DNA of 64,000 nt from Advenella kashmirensis W13003 (GTDB lineage Bacteria; Pseudomonadota; Gammaproteobacteria; Burkholderiales; Burkholderiaceae_B). A program made the translations under genes and the position numbers. The notes beneath the pieces were generated by a model. The model worked only from the letters and a program-made list of their open reading frames with translations. It ran no database searches and was not told the origin of the DNA. Below, piece by piece: positions 1-10,199 of the stretch. The stretch's first letter is position 1. Each line of letters begins with the position of its first letter. Location of the stretch: NCBI RefSeq assembly GCF_000506985.1, contig NZ_KI650979.1, forward strand, positions 1,612,710-1,676,709, in the 5' to 3' direction.

Positions 1-221
1 TTCGCAACGAAGGCCGCATCACCGCCCTGATCGATTCAGGCAAGCTGTTTCACGATCTGGGCGTGCCCGAACTGAACCCGGAAACCGATCGCGCCATGAT
101 TTGCGGCAGTCCTGAAATGCTGCGGGACCTGAAAACGGCACTGGAGCGGCGTGGTTTCGGAGAAGGCAATACCTCACGGCCTGGTGCATTCGTCATCGAA
201 CGGGCGTTTGCCGAGCAGTAA
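1..221 (+). CDS. fpr: Ferredoxin--NADP(+) reductase, C-terminal fragment
   Basis: The reading frame is already open at the window edge (first full codon at base 3) and stops with TAA at 219-221, giving the last 72 residues of a protein. The fragment contains the NADP-binding-domain signature MICGSPEML, followed by a helix (RDLKTALERRGF) and the terminal segment GAFVIERAFAEQ. This is the typical end of bacterial Fpr flavoproteins, whose C-terminal residues pack near the FAD. Fpr exchanges electrons between NADPH and ferredoxin or flavodoxin and is often tied to oxidative-stress defence. The FAD-binding half lies outside the window. It converges with the helicase gene; the 121-bp gap holds a GGGCGGG/CCCGCCC inverted repeat (278-303) without a T-tract. 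The family is confident; the exact subfamily is inferred from the tail only. Confidence 0.85.
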   Translation, partial: RNEGRITALIDSGKLFHDLGVPELNPETDRAMICGSPEMLRDLKTALERRGFGEGNTSRPGAFVIERAFAEQ

Positions 222-342
222 CAGGGGCGCCTGGTTCTCTGCATTGCTATTCTGCTCGTGTCCGGGAAGTCAGTCATGGGCGGGAACAAGTCTATGCCCG
301 CCCCAAGGCCGTTCGGCGTCGCCTTGCGGACATCGCGAAGAC

Positions 343-2181
343 TCAGACTGGCCGATACAGAGTGAGCGATTTGCGCGCCCGGGTGCAGGCTACATAATAG
401 CGATTGCGCTCGACATCCGGCGCATCGGTCTGGCTGCGAAATGTTTTGTCTGCCGTGTCGTAGACCAGCACGTGATCATATTCATGCCCTTTGGCTTCGG
501 TGACCGTCAGCAGCGGGACACCGCCCCGCGTGCTGCAGCGTGCAGCCATGGCGGCCATCACGGCGGGCCAGTCCCGCATGGTCCAGCGATGTTGGTCCAG
601 ATAGGCCAGCAATCCCCGCCAGCCATAGAGTAGCGAATCGTCCAGCAGTCGCTGTGGCGCGTTCCCGTTTCTGAACAGATCAGCCTGCTGCGCAAATTGC
701 CGCAGGGCATCGCTGGCGGCCATGTCCGGCGCGCCGGACCCGGTCAGCCACGTCTGCAGGGCCCGGTTCAGACTGGGGCCGAATACCGGTTCTCGCGCGG
801 CAACCCAGTTTTCCACAAACATGCGCAGGCTGGCCGGCGTCAGCCGGCTCTGACCCAGTTCGCGGGCGGTATCAGGCGTCAGGCAGCCGGGTAGTGAGCA
901 GAACTGCTGCACGGCCAGCGAAAGCGTACGCAGCGGCGCAGTGGTCTGAGGGTGGCGCAAGGCGTACAGAAAGGTAGCAACACCCATGGCAGGGGTGGTC
1001 GTCAGCGACCATGCCAGTTTGAGCGTGGGCGGCGCATCGCACAAGAGCGAGAACGCGGCGCGGATGCGGTCCGGACCGTGGCGACACACGATGGTTTGCC
1101 GGGCAAGCGGGGCGAGTGCCGCGGCGTCCTGCCAGTCTCCCTTGCAATGCATCACTGGCGTGTCCAGCGGACTGCCTGAGCGAATGGCCCGCTGGGTCAA
1201 TTCCGCGGCCAGCGTCGCCAGTTCGGGCCCGAAACGATAGCTGGTCAGGCTGCCGATGCGTTTGGCCGAAAACGTCTGGACGAAAGCGTCAAAGACCAGC
1301 TCGGTATTGGCGCCGCGCCAGGCAAAAATGGTCTGGTAGCGGTCACCGACTGCCATCAGCCGCCGGGCACCTGCCGCGACACGCGACAGCAATTGCAGTT
1401 GCAATGGCGTGGTATCGTGAAATTCATCAATCAGTACATAACGGTAGGCCGCAGCATTGGGCGGAAGCGTCGCGCCATTGTCCAGCGCTTCGATCAGATC
1501 ATATGTGGCTTCGGATACCAGCCGAAAACCGTACATGCCTTTGTCGCGTTCGGGTTTATAGGCCGGGTCCAGCAAAGTCTCGTCCGGTTCTTCTGCTTCG
1601 GGCTTCCAGTGCGCGCGCAAGGCGTCGTAACGGTGGAAAACGGCCCGGACCAATGCGGGCGGATGATGCAGGCCGTCGCCGAAGGCCGCCTGTTCGTCTT
1701 CGTCAAATTCGGCCTGCCAGGCCAGTGATGCCCGGTAATAATCCAGATCGGCCATCAGTTTTTCCATGGACTCAAGCGACAGGGCCGGCGCCTGCAATTG
1801 CAGGGCCTCATCTTCTTCAGACGGATCCTGCAGGCTTTGGCAAACTTCGCTGACCAGCTCGGGCAGCAAACCGGTCACAACTGCCTGGCGATCCAGTACA
1901 TAGCGTTCGTCACCGAGCCGGCGCAACAAAAAATGGGCCAGCCCGTCAATGGTGAAAATATGCAGATTTGCATTGGCCACCGGATCCACGTCGCGTGCAC
2001 GCATGTATTGCTGCAGCACGTCGCGCCCGGCACGGCTGAAAGTGACGAGCAATGTGCGGCCCTGTGTCACGCATTGCTGCGCTTCCTGCGCGATCAGGGT
2101 GGTTTTGCCGCTGCCGGCGACCCCTTCGATCAGCAGGGCGCGATCTGCGTATTGTTCGAAAAGCAGGGGCGAACGTGTCAT
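343..2181 (-). CDS. UvrD/Rep-like superfamily 1 DNA helicase
   Basis: This is a 612-residue superfamily 1A helicase. From the chosen ATG at 2181 (protein start MTRSPLLFEQ) it shows a Q-motif-like start and then Walker A GVAGSGKTT close to the N terminus. Walker B/motif II is VLIDEFHDTTP, motif III is AVGDRYQTIFAWRGA, motif V is EAKGHEYDHVLVYD, and motif VI is ACTRARKSL near the C terminus. All ATP-binding and hydrolysis motifs therefore look intact. It is shorter than UvrD, PcrA or Rep (about 650-720 residues), so inserted subdomains may be reduced. The frame stays open upstream to 2340, but the family normally begins a few residues before the Q motif, so the internal ATG is preferred; no good ribosome site is visible. 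The likely role is DNA repair or replication-fork processing; the specific pathway cannot be assigned. Confidence 0.85.
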   Translation of the reverse strand: MTRSPLLFEQYADRALLIEGVAGSGKTTLIAQEAQQCVTQGRTLLVTFSRAGRDVLQQYMRARDVDPVANANLHIFTIDGLAHFLLRRLGDERYVLDRQAVVTGLLPELVSEVCQSLQDPSEEDEALQLQAPALSLESMEKLMADLDYYRASLAWQAEFDEDEQAAFGDGLHHPPALVRAVFHRYDALRAHWKPEAEEPDETLLDPAYKPERDKGMYGFRLVSEATYDLIEALDNGATLPPNAAAYRYVLIDEFHDTTPLQLQLLSRVAAGARRLMAVGDRYQTIFAWRGANTELVFDAFVQTFSAKRIGSLTSYRFGPELATLAAELTQRAIRSGSPLDTPVMHCKGDWQDAAALAPLARQTIVCRHGPDRIRAAFSLLCDAPPTLKLAWSLTTTPAMGVATFLYALRHPQTTAPLRTLSLAVQQFCSLPGCLTPDTARELGQSRLTPASLRMFVENWVAAREPVFGPSLNRALQTWLTGSGAPDMAASDALRQFAQQADLFRNGNAPQRLLDDSLLYGWRGLLAYLDQHRWTMRDWPAVMAAMAARCSTRGGVPLLTVTEAKGHEYDHVLVYDTADKTFRSQTDAPDVERNRYYVACTRARKSLTLYRPV

Positions 2182-2253
2182 ATTGAAAATAAATAAAAAA
2201 TCAAAGCGTTTATTGTGTACCGAAAGTAAATTCTCAAATGACTGCAAGCTGTC

Positions 2254-2282
2254 TTGAGGAGGCCATCGGGAGTCGTCATAAT
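2254..2282 (+). promoter_or_regulatory. Putative sigma-70 promoter of malate synthase gene
   Basis: TTGAGG at 2254-2259 and CATAAT at 2277-2282 are separated by 17 bp. They lie 78 bp upstream of the glcB start, in the intergenic space divergent to the helicase gene. Each box deviates slightly from consensus. This is a sequence match only; no transcript evidence is available. Confidence 0.45.
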
Positions 2283-2360
2283 AGCAATAATCAGGGGCAG
2301 GAGCGGCCAAATTTCGGTCCGCTGCGCCGCAGAGCAACAATTTATTCTTCAGGAGCCAAT

Positions 2361-4535
2361 ATGACCGACCGTACCCAGGTTCACAGCCTTCAGATCGCCA
2401 CCGTGCTGAAAAACTTCATTGACCAGGAAGCCCTTCCGGGCACCGGCGTGGACGCCGAGGCCTTCTGGGCGGGCCTGGATGCGCTCATCAATGACCTGGC
2501 ACCGGAAAACAAGGCGCTGCTGGCGGAACGCGACCGTCTTCAGGCCAAGCTGGATGAATGGTACCGCCAGCATCCCGGCAAAATCGCCGACATGCAGGCC
2601 TATAAAGACTATCTGAAGGAAATCGGCTATCTGAAAGAGGCGCCGGCCACCGTGCAAGTCAATACCAGCAAGGTCGACTATGAGATTACCAATCAGGCCG
2701 GACCGCAGCTGGTGGTGCCCATTACCAATGCCCGCTATGCGCTGAATGCGGCCAATGCCCGTTGGGGCAGCCTGTATGATGCCCTGTATGGCACCGATGC
2801 GCTCAGCGAAGACGATGGCGCAACCCGCGATGGCGGCTACAACCCCAAGCGCGGTGAAAAAGTCATTGCGTTTGCCCGCGACTTTCTGGACCAGACCATT
2901 CCGCTGAAAACCGGCTCGCACAAGGATGCCACGGCATATGTCGCGGAAAACGGTGCGCTGGCGGTCACGCTGGCCGATGGCAGCAAAACCGCACTGGCTG
3001 ATCCCGAACTCTACCTGGGCCATCGCGGCGATGCGGCTGCGCCTGAAGCGCTGGTATTCCGTCAGAACGGGCTGCACTTCGAAATCCAGATCGACAAAAC
3101 GAATCCGATCGGCAAGCAGGACAAGGCCGGCGTCAAGGATGTACTGCTTGAGGCTGCCCTGAGCACCATCATGGATTGCGAAGACTCTATCGCGGCGGTG
3201 GATGCCGAAGACAAGGTACTGGTTTATCGCAACTGGCTGGGGCTGATGAACGGCACGCTGGCAGAAGAAGTGAGCAAGAACGGCAAGACCTTTACCCGCA
3301 AGCTCAATCCTGACCGCGAGTACATCGGCAAGGATGGTAAACCGGCCAGCTTGCCCGGTCGCTCGCTCATGTTCATCCGTAACGTGGGTCACCTGATGAC
3401 CAACCCCGCCATTCTGGACAAGGACGGCAACGAAACGCCGGAAGGCATCCTGGACGCAGTCTTTACCAGCCTGGTCGCCATGCACGATCTGCAACGCGAA
3501 GGCGGCAATTCGCGCGAAGGCTCGATTTATATCGTCAAACCCAAAATGCACGGCCCCGATGAAGTGGCGTTTGCCGACAAACTGTTTGGTCGCACCGAGC
3601 AATTGCTGGGCCTGGCGCCCAACACCATCAAAATGGGCGTGATGGATGAAGAGCGTCGTACCAGCGCCAACCTGAAGGCCAGTATCGCTGCGGCAGCCGA
3701 TCGGGTGGTGTTCATTAACACCGGTTTTCTGGATCGTACCGGCGACGAAATGCATACCTCCATGGAAGCGGGCGCCATGATCCGCAAGGGCGAGATGAAA
3801 AAATCTTCCTGGATCGATGCCTACGAAAAACGCAACGTGCTGTTTGGCCTGGCTTGCGGGCTGCAGGGGAAATCGCAGATCGGCAAGGGCATGTGGGCCA
3901 TGCCCGATCTGATGGCGGATATGTTGGCGCAAAAAGGCGCGCAGTTGAAAGCCGGTGCCAATACCGCCTGGGTGCCTTCACCTACGGCAGCAACCCTGCA
4001 CGCGCTCCACTACCATCAAACCGATGTAGTCGCGGTGCAGAACAGCATGAAAAACGATACCGAAGAGCGTCTGGATGAATTGCTGACCATTCCGGTGGCA
4101 GACAACACGGACTGGTCAGATGCGGACAAGCAGCAGGAACTGGATAACAATGCCCAGGGCATTCTGGGTTACGTGGTGCGCTGGGTCGACCAGGGCATCG
4201 GCTGCTCCAAAGTGCCCGACATTCATAATGTGGGCCTGATGGAAGACCGCGCAACGCTGCGGATCTCCAGCCAGCATATGGCCAACTGGCTGCGTCATGG
4301 CGTGGTAACCGAAGAGCAGGTCATGGAAACCATGAAGCGCATGGCCGGCGTGGTCGACAAGCAGAATGAGGGCGATGCCCTGTATCGTCCGATGGTCGGC
4401 AACTTTGATACCTCGCCTGCCTTCCAGGCGGCATGCGATCTGGTGTTCAAAGGCGTGTCGCAGCCCAATGGCTATACGGAACCGTTGCTGCACCAATGGC
4501 GCCAGCAGGCCAAGAAACAGTACGGCATCAAGTAA
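2361..4535 (+). CDS. glcB: Malate synthase G
   Basis: This enzyme condenses glyoxylate with acetyl-CoA to malate in the glyoxylate and glycolate pathways. The 724-residue product matches the usual length of the G isoform (E. coli about 723), not the shorter A isoform. Visible signatures include [15 protein letters not shown], which starts the conserved barrel region, [15 protein letters not shown] with catalytic acidic residues, and [14 protein letters not shown]. The start is set by AGGAG at 2351-2355, six bases before ATG 2361; the open frame further upstream lacks a ribosome site. The gene appears monocistronic, with its own promoter-like sequence and a strong terminator behind it. No glcDEF genes adjoin it. 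A long antisense open frame on the other strand is a shadow of this gene's codon bias. Confidence 0.97.
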   Translation: MTDRTQVHSLQIATVLKNFIDQEALPGTGVDAEAFWAGLDALINDLAPENKALLAERDRLQAKLDEWYRQHPGKIADMQAYKDYLKEIGYLKEAPATVQVNTSKVDYEITNQAGPQLVVPITNARYALNAANARWGSLYDALYGTDALSEDDGATRDGGYNPKRGEKVIAFARDFLDQTIPLKTGSHKDATAYVAENGALAVTLADGSKTALADPELYLGHRGDAAAPEALVFRQNGLHFEIQIDKTNPIGKQDKAGVKDVLLEAALSTIMDCEDSIAAVDAEDKVLVYRNWLGLMNGTLAEEVSKNGKTFTRKLNPDREYIGKDGKPASLPGRSLMFIRNVGHLMTNPAILDKDGNETPEGILDAVFTSLVAMHDLQREGGNSREGSIYIVKPKMHGPDEVAFADKLFGRTEQLLGLAPNTIKMGVMDEERRTSANLKASIAAAADRVVFINTGFLDRTGDEMHTSMEAGAMIRKGEMKKSSWIDAYEKRNVLFGLACGLQGKSQIGKGMWAMPDLMADMLAQKGAQLKAGANTAWVPSPTAATLHALHYHQTDVVAVQNSMKNDTEERLDELLTIPVADNTDWSDADKQQELDNNAQGILGYVVRWVDQGIGCSKVPDIHNVGLMEDRATLRISSQHMANWLRHGVVTEEQVMETMKRMAGVVDKQNEGDALYRPMVGNFDTSPAFQAACDLVFKGVSQPNGYTEPLLHQWRQQAKKQYGIK

Positions 4536-4589
4536 AGCCTGATTCAAGGTCGCGTGCCCGATTCCTGCGGCTCGCGTGCCTGAGCCTCA

Positions 4590-4615
4590 AACCGGCCCCC
4601 AGGGGCCGGTTTTTC
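4590..4615 (+). terminator. Rho-independent terminator after malate synthase
   Basis: A GC-rich hairpin (stem ACCGGCCC/GGGCCGGT with a four-base loop, 4591-4610) is followed directly by TTTTCTTT and preceded by AA. This is the classical layout of an intrinsic terminator, 55 bp after the glcB stop codon. Confidence 0.85.
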
Positions 4616-5024
4616 TTTGCCTGCCGTTTAATGGTCGCAGACATGATGGTGACCGGTTATAGCAACCGTGACTAAAAGCGGTTTCTATTTCAATCGCGAT
4701 GCGCCGATGCCACGTTCTGGGAATGACCAGGAAGTAAACAGTTTGTGAAAGAAGCCGACAAAACGCATCTTCGATTACTCAAACCGTAAGCCTCATGCGC
4801 GTTTGCGGCGGGCGCCGATACCTTCCGACATGTCCTGTTGCATTTGCCTTGATGACGAGACACACGGTTGACATTTTAGCTGCCTACACTCTGCCGGATA
4901 ACTAGGCGCTGCGTTAACCGGGCGTCCTTACTCTTATAAACAGCTGGTTGATCTCTATCGGAAATTCGCAGCATGCTGAAAGCGGGTGCGCGCACTTGCG
5001 ATCACATTTGTGAACGTCAGGCAA
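4616..5024. other. Intergenic region before the T6SS island
   Basis: About 400 bp separate the glcB terminator from the first vgrG. I see no convincing gene or RNA gene. TTGACA occurs at 4868-4873 but no good -10 box lies at the expected distance, so the island promoter is not identified. This is the left boundary of the secretion island and could hold an insertion junction, but no att-like repeat or integrase was seen. Confidence 0.5.
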
Positions 5025-7379
5025 ATGGGAAAAATAATTACAGTCATCACGGTAAAAGGACAGGATCATTTTTTATTCCGTGAACTAAAGGGGCATGAAG
5101 CGGTATCGACACTATTCGATTACCAGGTTGATCTGGTATCGGACAGTTATGCCGAGGATCTTGCGGGCCTGCTCGCTACATCGCTGACGGTGACCCTCAA
5201 CGAAGATGGGCGACCGCGTCATTTCAATGGCAAGATTATTGATGCCCAATTTATCGGACGGGAGAGTCAGACCTCCGAATATTACGTTTACCGTTTCACG
5301 ATCAGGCCCTGGCTGTGGTATCTGACCCAGACGGCCGACAGCCGAATTTTCCAGAACCAGAGCGCGCTGGCGGTGATTCGCCAGGTCCTAGCCAAGTATC
5401 CGTTTGAGGTGGAGTACCGGTTGCTCGAACGCTATCGGAACTGGCAGTACTGTGTGCAATTTGATGAAACCGATTTCAATTTTGTCAGCCGCCTGATGGA
5501 ACATGAGGGGATGTATTACTGGTTTCGTCATGAGCAGGACCGACATATATTGGTGCTGGCGGATGCTGACACTGCCCACGAGGCGATCGCGGGGGCGTCG
5601 CAGATTCCCTACTATCCGCCGGATCGGCTGAGCCGGCCGCAAGTGTCTCACATAGATGCCTGGATGCCGCGCCTGGAGGTGCATCCCACTGCCTATTGCA
5701 CCGTTGATTTTGATTTCTCCAAACCGCAAGCCCGTATGGATGTCAAACGCAAGGGCATGAAAAGGGATGAGCAGGAACTGGAAATCTACGACCCGATCGG
5801 CGGGTATGTGGAACCGGAAGACGGCGAACGTTATGCGAAGATCAGGCTCGAAGGCCTGACCGCAGAGCGCAGTACGATTGCCGGACAGGCCAATCTTCCG
5901 TTCATGGCAGCGGGTTCTATTTTTACGCTGAAAAGCCACCCCGATTTATCACAGAACCGTGACTGGCTAATCCTGCGGACACATTATCATTTGAAAGAAG
6001 CGCCTGGCGTCTCTGCTGGTGGCGTGGCACCGTGGGAACACCAGATTCGCCTGCGCTTTACGGCGCTGCCTGCAGATGTGCAATATCGGGCGCCGCGTGT
6101 TACACCCGTGCCTCGCGCTACCGGTCCGCATACGGCATTGGTGGTCGGGCCGCCGGGTGAAAAAATCTGGACCGATCAGTATGGCCGCATCAAAGTGCAT
6201 TTTCACTGGGATCGGCACGGACAGCGTGACGATGCCAGTTCATGCTGGATCCGTGTGTCCAGTCCCTGGGCGGGCGGCGGCTTTGGCGGTGTGCAAATCC
6301 CGCGAGTGAATGATGAGGTGATCGTCAATTTCGTGGGTGGTTTTCTGGATCGGCCGATGGTGGTCGGCCGAGTCTACAACGCCAGCAATATGCCGGCCAT
6401 GAACCTGCCGGATGATGCCACGCAAAGCGGTATCAAGACGCGCAGCAAAGAGGGTGGGCCGGACAATGCCAATTCCATGCTGTTCGAGGATCGGCCCGGC
6501 GCCGAGCAGTTGTCGTTTGGTGCCGAGCGCGACATGGATACGCATGTCAAGAATAATGAAAACCTGAGCGTGCTGGGCTCTCAGGCGGGCACGCACGGTG
6601 GCACCACCACCATGAGTGTTGGCGGGATTGATGACAATATTTTTTGCGGGCCGTCTACGGAAAGCAATGCGGCCAATCACGAACGGCATATCAACGGTAT
6701 GTCAAATGACATTGTCAACGGGCCGCGAACCCATCAGACAGGCGCAGCAGCTGTCACGCTGATGGGGCGCGGCTTTGTACAGAACGTCAATGCCGGCCTG
6801 GCAAATTTTACCTACAGCGCGGGTCGCAGCCGCAAGGTCCAGACCGATTTATCCCATACGGCAGCCAGTGCGGTCAGGCGTGTTGTCAATGGCACCGAGA
6901 GCAGCACAGTGTCGTCGGGCGGCTTTTTCAAGCAGGTGACCGGCGGCGCGCTGGCCATGAAGGCAGGCGCGGTGCAGATGAAGTCCAAAAGCGGTCTGTC
7001 CCAGTTCAATGCGAAGACGCAAATCAAACTGAAATCGGCGGGGCCGCAAAGCCTGAGTAATCCGGCGACATTGGGTCATACGTCACTGGAGCATAAGGAA
7101 ACGCATGGGTTTTCCTTCAAGCTCAAGGGGATGAAAAACACCACCGAGGACACGTATCAGTCCAGCGGCATCATCTCGGCCAATGTGTTCGGTTTGTCGT
7201 CGACCATGGCGGCCACCTCGCTGCGCATGAGCGCTGTCGGCCTGCTGGCCACGCCGGTGCAGGCCGATGTGAATGCGGCAAAGGTCGAAATTTCGGGCTT
7301 CAAAATGAAGAAATATGGATCGGGTGAAGAAAGCTTTCTGATGGCCGTGCTGATTGCCGGCCTGATTACCCGCAACTGA
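5025..7379 (+). CDS. vgrG: Type VI secretion spike protein VgrG (copy 1)
   Basis: This 784-residue VgrG forms the trimeric spike at the tip of the T6SS tube. The N-terminal gp27-like part includes FETDFNFVSRLMEHEGMYYWF-type sequence at about residues 155-180. The gp5/OB-fold part carries EKIWTDQYGRIKVHFHWD, CWIRVSSPWAGGGFGGVQ and RPMVVGRVYNASNMP at about residues 375-460. The remaining 320 residues are repetitive, polar beta-helix-like sequence with no recognised effector domain. ATG 5025 is preferred over an in-frame GTG at 4986 because the protein then begins MGKIITVITVKG, as VgrGs usually do; the ribosome site is weak. It opens an apparent operon in which the next gene follows 22 bp later. 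The PAAR-like protein behind it may cap this spike. Family assignment is firm; which T6SS machine it serves is unknown. Confidence 0.95.
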   Translation: MGKIITVITVKGQDHFLFRELKGHEAVSTLFDYQVDLVSDSYAEDLAGLLATSLTVTLNEDGRPRHFNGKIIDAQFIGRESQTSEYYVYRFTIRPWLWYLTQTADSRIFQNQSALAVIRQVLAKYPFEVEYRLLERYRNWQYCVQFDETDFNFVSRLMEHEGMYYWFRHEQDRHILVLADADTAHEAIAGASQIPYYPPDRLSRPQVSHIDAWMPRLEVHPTAYCTVDFDFSKPQARMDVKRKGMKRDEQELEIYDPIGGYVEPEDGERYAKIRLEGLTAERSTIAGQANLPFMAAGSIFTLKSHPDLSQNRDWLILRTHYHLKEAPGVSAGGVAPWEHQIRLRFTALPADVQYRAPRVTPVPRATGPHTALVVGPPGEKIWTDQYGRIKVHFHWDRHGQRDDASSCWIRVSSPWAGGGFGGVQIPRVNDEVIVNFVGGFLDRPMVVGRVYNASNMPAMNLPDDATQSGIKTRSKEGGPDNANSMLFEDRPGAEQLSFGAERDMDTHVKNNENLSVLGSQAGTHGGTTTMSVGGIDDNIFCGPSTESNAANHERHINGMSNDIVNGPRTHQTGAAAVTLMGRGFVQNVNAGLANFTYSAGRSRKVQTDLSHTAASAVRRVVNGTESSTVSSGGFFKQVTGGALAMKAGAVQMKSKSGLSQFNAKTQIKLKSAGPQSLSNPATLGHTSLEHKETHGFSFKLKGMKNTTEDTYQSSGIISANVFGLSSTMAATSLRMSAVGLLATPVQADVNAAKVEISGFKMKKYGSGEESFLMAVLIAGLITRN

Positions 7380-7401
7380 CGGAAATGATAGGGGATACAG
7401 C

Positions 7402-7794
7402 ATGCTCGCAACGACGCAACTGATGGGACTGGATCTGGGTTTTCCGGATGTATGCCTGACGCCGCCGGCCCTGCTGCCGATCCCTTATCCCGATATGGGG
7501 TTCCCGATGATGGCGATCCCGATTGCCGTGACGATACTGTTTATGGGTGGTTTTGCTCATAACATGATGACCACCATTCCCCTGACGCTGGGCGACTTCC
7601 CGGGCGTGGGGACGGGCATTCTGTCGCACACGGTCGTGGGACAGTCGCGTCGCCTTTTTCTGAATTCCTACACCACGTTTTTGTTCGGCACGCCGGCCAA
7701 TCGCCTGTGTTCGTTCGGTTTACAGAACATGTTCAACATTATCGGCTTTACGCTGGTGCCCGGCAACTTCATCGTGAGCATACTGGCGCCATGA
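7402..7794 (+). CDS. DUF4150 PAAR-like spike-tip protein
   Basis: This 130-residue protein has the DUF4150 pattern: near the N terminus FPDVCLTPP followed by PIPYPDMG, a central THR/GLY-rich stretch TLGDFPGVGTGILSH, and a late QNMFNIIGF segment. DUF4150 proteins are regarded as PAAR-like and sharpen the VgrG tip or join it to effectors. A hydrophobic run (about residues 36-55) is present but there is no cleavable signal peptide. AGGGGAT lies about 9 bases before ATG 7402. The gene sits between two vgrG genes, with 22 bp and 16 bp spacing, so co-transcription is likely. It has no C-terminal toxin extension, which suggests that effector cargo is supplied by neighbouring genes. Role is inferred from family and context. 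Confidence 0.85.
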   Translation: MLATTQLMGLDLGFPDVCLTPPALLPIPYPDMGFPMMAIPIAVTILFMGGFAHNMMTTIPLTLGDFPGVGTGILSHTVVGQSRRLFLNSYTTFLFGTPANRLCSFGLQNMFNIIGFTLVPGNFIVSILAP

Positions 7795-7810
7795 AGGACA
7801 GGAGCAAAAA

Positions 7811-10177
7811 GTGAAAAGAATATTCCGCCTGCATGGCGATTTCCCCAAGGATCAGCTCCTGTTGCGTTCACTGAAAGGACAGGAGCTGATATCCGGGTTG
7901 TTCGAGTTCACACTTGAAATACTGAGCGAATCACCCGCCCTGAATATCCAGGAACTGCTTGGGCAGGCCATGACGGTTGAAGTGGAACAACCGGATGCGC
8001 CACGTTTGATCAATGGCATTGTGACGCAAATGCGCCGTACCGGCCGTGATTCGCTGCCGCCCAAATATTATGTTTACGAAGCGACGATGCGACCGTGGTT
8101 GTGGTTTGCCACCCAGACCAGCGATTACCGCATTTTCCAGGACAAAAGCGTGGTGCAGATACTGCGCGAGGTGCTGGAGGAATATGGTTTTGTACTGCAG
8201 TTGCGGCTGGTGGAGTCCTATCGCACCTGGACTTACTGCGTGCAATATGACGAGACCGATTTCGATTTCGTGAGTCGCCTGATGGAGCATGAAGGCATTT
8301 ACTATTGGTTCGAGCATGACCGGGAGAAACATACGCTGGTGCTGGCTGATGAACTGGGCGCGCATCGCGCCGTGCCCGGCCAGTCACAGTTGCCATATTA
8401 CAGTCGTCGCCAGTTCGTCAATCCCTTGCAGGAGTATATCGAAACCTGGCAGCCGCGCGTATCGTTGACTCCGACCGCTTATGCGACAACCGATTACGAT
8501 CTGAACAAACCCAAAGCGCGACTCGATGTACGACAAACTGCCACTGAAACGGCCGGACATGGATTGCCGCTTGAAAAATTTGAACCTATCGGCGGCTATA
8601 CCGAGCCGGAGGCCGGCGCGCATTATGCCCGCGTGCGCATGCAGGCGCTGGAGCTCGGACGACAAACGGTGCGGGCTACCGGTCATGCCCGGGCCTTGAG
8701 CGCCGGCCATATCTTCACGCTGAAAAACCATCCGGACAACCGGCAGAACAGGGATTATCTGATTACCCGCTGTGACCATGATTTTATCGAAGCACCCTAT
8801 CACAGTGCCAGCACGACAGACCCGGCGCAGGCAGGCTCGGAACCCAGGCTGCTGACGACATTCGAAGCGATTGCCGACGATGTACAGTATCGCCACCCGG
8901 CGACGACGCCCCGGCCGCAGACCTGCGGCCCGCAAACGGCTCGGGTCGTGGGGCCGGCCGGCGAGTCGATCTGGACCGACCAATACGGGCGGATCAAGGT
9001 TCAGTTCCATTGGGACCGATACGGACAGAAAAACGAACACAGTTCCTGCTGGATCCGCGTTTCCAGTCCCTGGGCGGGGGGCGGTTTCGGCGGCTTGCAA
9101 ATCCCCCGCGTCAACGAAGAAGTTATTGTGGATTTCGTGGGCGGCCAGCCCGACCGGCCGCTGGTGATCGGGCGGGTTTACAACGCAGAAAATATGCCAC
9201 CTGTGAATCTGCCCGATGAAGCGACCAAGAGCGGCTTTCATACCCGCACCAAGGATGGCGACCCGGACAATGCCAATGCCGTCATGTTCGACGATACTCA
9301 GGGCAGTGAGATGCTGAAGATGGTGGCGCAAAAGCAAATGCAGACCCGGGTAAAGAACAATGCCAATCATCGGGTTGGCGGCTTGTCGACAACCAATATC
9401 ATGGGAGCGCACAGCTGGAACTATGGCGGACTCTTCAATAAAAGCGTGGCGCAGACGGCAACTTACCAGTATGAAAGTGGGCACCGGTTTTCCGTGGCGG
9501 CCAATTCCAGCGACACAGTGGCGCAGCGACAGAAGCGTGCCTTTACCGGACCCAACGATGTTTCCGTGGGCGGCACTGAGACCCTGACCGTGGCTGCCGA
9601 ACCGGCGCTGCATGCGTTTAATCAGGGCATTCAAAGTACCTTGAACGCACACCGGACCGATAGCATTACCGGTGCGGTGCTTCGCCGGTATGACGCGGGC
9701 GAGGAAGTGACGGTCAGCGGACTGTTCAGCAAAAACGTGGGTTCGGGCGATGCCATCATGAAGGCAGACAGCCACAAGGTAGATGCCAGTGGGTCGTATA
9801 CGCTAAATTCAGCGGCAACTTGGGAAGCCTATGCCCTATCCGATATTCAAATGAAATCGGACAGCATGACTCGGGTGTCCACGTTGATGCAGTCGGTCAA
9901 TCCGTCAGCGCAGCATGAACAGAACATCAACGTGGCCATTGGCGTCAACGGCATCAACTCACGCGCCAGCAAATCCTCCAGTACCAGTGTGGCAGTCAAG
10001 CTGGCGGCCGGTGGCATGTATGACGCCATGCAATTGTCTACGGTTTCGCTGGTGGGGGCGCAGGTCAAGCTGGTCGGAGACAGCAATTCGATTGATCTGG
10101 TATCTATTGGAATTGTCGGGGCCAATATGTCCCTGGGCAAGACCGACAGAAAATACCTGTTCCGGATTGAACTATGA
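7811..10177 (+). CDS. vgrG: Type VI secretion spike protein VgrG (copy 2)
   Basis: This is a 788-residue VgrG paralog of the gene upstream. It has the same gp27-like segment (DETDFDFVSRLMEHEGIYYWF region) and gp5/OB block (ESIWTDQYGRIKVQFHWD, CWIRVSSPWAGGGFGGLQ, RPLVIGRVYNAENMP). The C-terminal 320 residues differ from copy 1 and form a long serine/threonine/alanine-rich region without a recognised enzymatic domain. Translation probably starts at GTG 7811, six bases after AGGAG at 7800-7804, which fits the conserved start KRIFRLHGDFPKDQLLLRSLKG. Its stop codon is followed 22 bp later by the DUF2169 gene. DUF2169 proteins are known T6SS adaptors, so this VgrG is the likely carrier for that protein or for the downstream cargo. 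Confidence 0.95.
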   Translation: MKRIFRLHGDFPKDQLLLRSLKGQELISGLFEFTLEILSESPALNIQELLGQAMTVEVEQPDAPRLINGIVTQMRRTGRDSLPPKYYVYEATMRPWLWFATQTSDYRIFQDKSVVQILREVLEEYGFVLQLRLVESYRTWTYCVQYDETDFDFVSRLMEHEGIYYWFEHDREKHTLVLADELGAHRAVPGQSQLPYYSRRQFVNPLQEYIETWQPRVSLTPTAYATTDYDLNKPKARLDVRQTATETAGHGLPLEKFEPIGGYTEPEAGAHYARVRMQALELGRQTVRATGHARALSAGHIFTLKNHPDNRQNRDYLITRCDHDFIEAPYHSASTTDPAQAGSEPRLLTTFEAIADDVQYRHPATTPRPQTCGPQTARVVGPAGESIWTDQYGRIKVQFHWDRYGQKNEHSSCWIRVSSPWAGGGFGGLQIPRVNEEVIVDFVGGQPDRPLVIGRVYNAENMPPVNLPDEATKSGFHTRTKDGDPDNANAVMFDDTQGSEMLKMVAQKQMQTRVKNNANHRVGGLSTTNIMGAHSWNYGGLFNKSVAQTATYQYESGHRFSVAANSSDTVAQRQKRAFTGPNDVSVGGTETLTVAAEPALHAFNQGIQSTLNAHRTDSITGAVLRRYDAGEEVTVSGLFSKNVGSGDAIMKADSHKVDASGSYTLNSAATWEAYALSDIQMKSDSMTRVSTLMQSVNPSAQHEQNINVAIGVNGINSRASKSSSTSVAVKLAAGGMYDAMQLSTVSLVGAQVKLVGDSNSIDLVSIGIVGANMSLGKTDRKYLFRIEL

Positions 10178-10199
10178 ACGTTACGGGTATATCAGTCGC

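Noticed and set aside
278-303. GGGCGGG/CCCGCCC inverted repeat between fpr and the helicase gene
   Set aside because: Considered as a terminator for the convergent genes, but the 12-base loop and lack of a T-tract on either strand make this too weak.
2349-3932. Long antisense open frame (527 residues) inside malate synthase
   Set aside because: It lies fully opposite a strongly conserved gene and has low-complexity, His/Gln-rich content with no family features; it is produced by the codon bias of glcB.
8384-9775. 463-residue antisense frame inside the second vgrG
   Set aside because: Complementary to conserved VgrG codons, no ribosome site and no recognisable domain.
9915-10199. N-terminal extension of the DUF2169 protein into vgrG
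   Set aside because: The extra 95 residues are out-of-frame vgrG sequence (Trp/Pro/Ser-rich) without family similarity; the DUF2169 match begins at 10200.
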